DNA from: Pseudomonadota bacterium
GTDB taxonomy: Bacteria > SAR324 > NAC60-12
Assembly (NCBI GenBank): GCA_014381795.1
Contig: JACNKY010000183.1
Span: 1 to 8,316 of the forward strand
DNA length: 8,316 bases
Reading direction: 5' to 3'
The notes beneath the pieces were generated by a model that worked only from the letters and a program-made list of their open reading frames with translations, did no database searches and was not told the DNA's origin. The translations under genes were made by a program, and so were the position numbers. Shown here one piece after another: positions 6,977 through 8,316 of this stretch. The first letter of the stretch is position 1; each line of letters opens with the position of its first letter.

Positions 6977-7588
6977 TTAAAGAGCCAAGTCAGGAATTTT
7001 CTGGTAAAATATTGTTGCCTTTTCAAAAGCATGAGCCAGTTGCAAAACTCCCAGATCGTCCTGCGGTTTCCCAACTAACTGTAATCCAACCGGAAGTCCA
7101 TCTTCTGTAAATCCGCAAGGCACCGAAATCGCAGGCTGTCCGGTGACTGAAATAAAATAACAAGAGCCCATCCAGTCCAGATAGGTTTCCATTTTCACCC
7201 CGTTTATTTCTGAAACAAATTCCTGCTCAATCGGAAAAGGCGGAACCTGGCTCACCGGCAGCGCCAGAAAATCATAGTTCTGCATAAATTCACGCACCCG
7301 ATGAAACAGTGCCGTGCGTTTGACTTCCGCCCGCCCTAATTCTGGACCGCTCAATTTCATCCCGGATTCGATATTCCAAACCACGGTTTCTTTTAATTTA
7401 TTTCTGTGTTCAGGTAAGAGAGAGCCCAAATTCATTTCATAAAACCAGGCACGGAAATTTTTAAATATCTCATCCGCATCAGAAAAATCCGGAAATCCTT
7501 CCTCGACGATGCAACCCAAATCCTCAAAAACTTCCCGCTGAGCTTCCAGGGTTTTAGTAACTCTTGAATCGACGGGCAGTCCCAGGCA
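6977..7588 (-). CDS. Amidase signature family protein, C-terminal fragment (N-terminus lost at a sequence junction)
   Basis: About 203 residues match the C-terminal part of amidase-signature enzymes, which hydrolyse amide bonds through a Lys-Ser-Ser triad. Recognisable segments are LGLPVDSRVTKTLEAQ at the fragment start (7585 downwards), EDLGCIVEE, LALPVSQVPPFP, GQPAISVPCGF and DGLPVGLQLVG, then D-D-L-G-V-L-Q-LAHAFEKA near the end; the stop is TAA at 6979-6977. Full-length relatives have roughly 450-500 residues. The catalytic Lys and Ser residues sit in the missing N-terminal half, so this piece cannot be active alone. The reading frame stays open to 7696, but the residues beyond 7588 (from Cys back to Met-Gly-Gly-Arg) are not amidase-like and are antisense to the polymerase-like gene. 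Whether the gene is truly broken or only joined wrongly in the assembly cannot be decided from this sequence. Substrate unknown. Confidence 0.88.
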   Translation of the reverse strand, partial: CLGLPVDSRVTKTLEAQREVFEDLGCIVEEGFPDFSDADEIFKNFRAWFYEMNLGSLLPEHRNKLKETVVWNIESGMKLSGPELGRAEVKRTALFHRVREFMQNYDFLALPVSQVPPFPIEQEFVSEINGVKMETYLDWMGSCYFISVTGQPAISVPCGFTEDGLPVGLQLVGKPQDDLGVLQLAHAFEKATIFYQKIPDLAL

Positions 7589-7600
7589 GCGGCCGCGCGC
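7583..7600. other. Sequence junction: abrupt change of genes and base composition
   Basis: Amidase homology on the minus strand ends at about 7585-7588, and Y-family polymerase homology on the plus strand begins at about 7586-7600. Both genes lose their N-terminal parts at the same point, in head-to-head orientation. GC rises sharply to the right. No transposase, inverted terminal repeat, target duplication or attachment site is visible. A chimeric assembly, amplification or cloning join is the simplest reading; genuine illegitimate recombination is the alternative. Confidence 0.8.
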
Positions 7601-8316
7601 GAGATCTCTGGTCTTCTGCGGGCCGCGATTCGTCAAGAAGTCGAAGCGGTCGAGATCGACGGGTTGTCCGGCTTCTTCTTTCGTGCGCCCACCCAATTCG
7701 ATCGAGCCTTGCAGCTAGCCCGACGACTCGAGGTGCGAGTGGCGGATCAGACGGGACTGCGACTGCGAATCGGAGTGGCCCCGGTGCGATTCGCCGCTCG
7801 GATGGCGGCGGAGGATGCCGGCCGCAGCGGATCGAGGGTGATCGGAGCCGATGAGTTCGAGAGCTATCTGCTGAGCCAATCGGTCGAGCGACTTCCCGGT
7901 CTAGGACCGAAGACGGCCTCTCGATTGGCAGAACTCGGCGTGACCGGAATTCCAGGCTTGCGCGAGCTCGGTCTCGAGCGACTCGAGGTTCTTCTCGGCG
8001 CTCACGGTCGAGCGCTTTGGCTTCTGGCCTGCGGTGAGGACACCCAACCGCTTCGCGTGCGACGTCATCCGACGACGCTGTCTCGCGAGGAGACGCTCGC
8101 GCAGCCCGAGCCAGCCGATCTCGATTCGGAGTCCGGACCGTCGCGACTGACCCAGTGCTTGACGCGGATTTCGGGCCGGCTCGAGCAGGCGCTGCGCAGA
8201 GACGGTTTGCGCGCGGGTCGGATCGCGCTGCGACTGACCTATGCCGACGAAAGAACGGTGACCCGCAGCTGCAGCCTCGATACACCGACGGGAGACGCCT
8301 CGCGCCTGATGGATGT
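7586..8316 (+). CDS. Y-family DNA polymerase homologue (DinB-like), both ends missing, catalytic Glu replaced
   Basis: Reading codons in register with 7601, an open frame from 7568 to the window end encodes about 243 residues matching DinB from just before the palm catalytic motif into the little finger. EVEAVEIDGLSGFFFR (from 7634) aligns with the E. coli DinB stretch IEPLSLDEAYLDVT, and from its Asp to GVAPVRF (7772-7792) the alignment needs no gap. The thumb helix-hairpin-helix follows (VERLPGLGPKTASRLAELG, 7883-7939), then GRALWLLACGED, the linker TTLSREETL, and a little-finger start. Y-family enzymes copy damaged DNA. Here Asp (7658-7660) is kept but the adjacent catalytic Glu is Gly (7661-7663), suggesting a non-catalytic or altered member, as in ImuB-type proteins, though the intact hairpin motif looks more like DinB. 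The first third is absent: a TGA at 7565 precedes the frame inside amidase sequence. The 3' end runs off the window. Confidence 0.85.

Noticed and set aside
7589..7607. NotI, BssHII and BglII recognition sites packed into 19 bases at the junction, suggesting a cloning polylinker
   Set aside because: The bases read through in the polymerase frame as an Ala-rich helix that continues the DinB alignment, and such sites are common in high-GC DNA. Vector sequence is not evident on either side, so the sites alone do not show an artefact.
7589..7696. Apparent N-terminus of the amidase reading frame (Met-Gly-Gly-Arg and following)
   Set aside because: These residues do not resemble amidases and are the reverse strand of the polymerase-like gene. 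The frame stays open by chance past the junction.
7564..7854. Plus-strand 96-codon open frame starting at an apparent start codon in the junction
   Set aside because: It is out of frame with the polymerase homology, low in complexity (Arg/Ser/Gly-rich), and spans the junction.
7554..8285. Long minus-strand open frame opposite the high-GC segment
   Set aside because: It is antisense to the Y-family polymerase homologue. Its translation is an Arg/Ser/Pro-rich string with no domain pattern, as expected from the reverse strand of high-GC coding DNA.

Overview
The window reads as part of a Gram-negative, probably free-living and possibly marine, proteobacterium. Positions 1 to about 7585 have moderate to low GC and carry a TAXI-type TRAP transporter, an EamA-type exporter, an amidase and a surface-polysaccharide dehydratase. 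That combination is common in aquatic Alphaproteobacteria and SAR324-like Deltaproteobacteria, but no marker gene fixes the lineage. Positions from about 7590 to the end are different: GC is clearly higher (63% in the 60 bases 7921-7980, against 35% in 7381-7440) and arginine is mostly coded by CGA. This part probably comes from another genome or another genomic compartment.

Layout. (1) 2-1168, plus strand: C-terminal part of a FlaA1/WbpM-like nucleotide-sugar 4,6-dehydratase, cut by the window start. (2) 1261-2127, minus strand: a complete ten-helix EamA/DMT-family exporter that converges on gene 1. (3) 2128-2994: an 867-base AT-rich gap without a recognisable gene, holding a consensus sigma-70-type promoter (TTGACA, 16 bases, TATAAT) about 360 bases ahead of the next gene. 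(4) 2995-3981: a TAXI solute-binding protein with a signal peptide. It is followed by a strong hairpin terminator and then (5) 4064-6703: a fused TRAP permease with a DUF3394 tail. (6) 6704-6976: a short gap with two hairpins. (7) 6977 to about 7588, minus strand: C-terminal third to half of an amidase-signature enzyme. (8) About 7586-8316, plus strand: a Y-family (DinB-like) polymerase homologue lacking its N-terminus and running off the window.

Genes 4 and 5 form one uptake system: the periplasmic protein captures a small, probably carboxylate-type, solute and the fused permease imports it with an ion gradient. The terminator between them would favour excess binding protein over permease. 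The other genes have no evident functional link to it.

The most notable points are the head-to-head breakage of two genes at about 7585-7590, best explained as a chimeric join or a recent recombination, and the Y-family homologue whose second catalytic acid (the Glu of the usual Ser-Ile/Leu-Asp-Glu motif) is Gly. I do not see a convincing new multi-gene system here.
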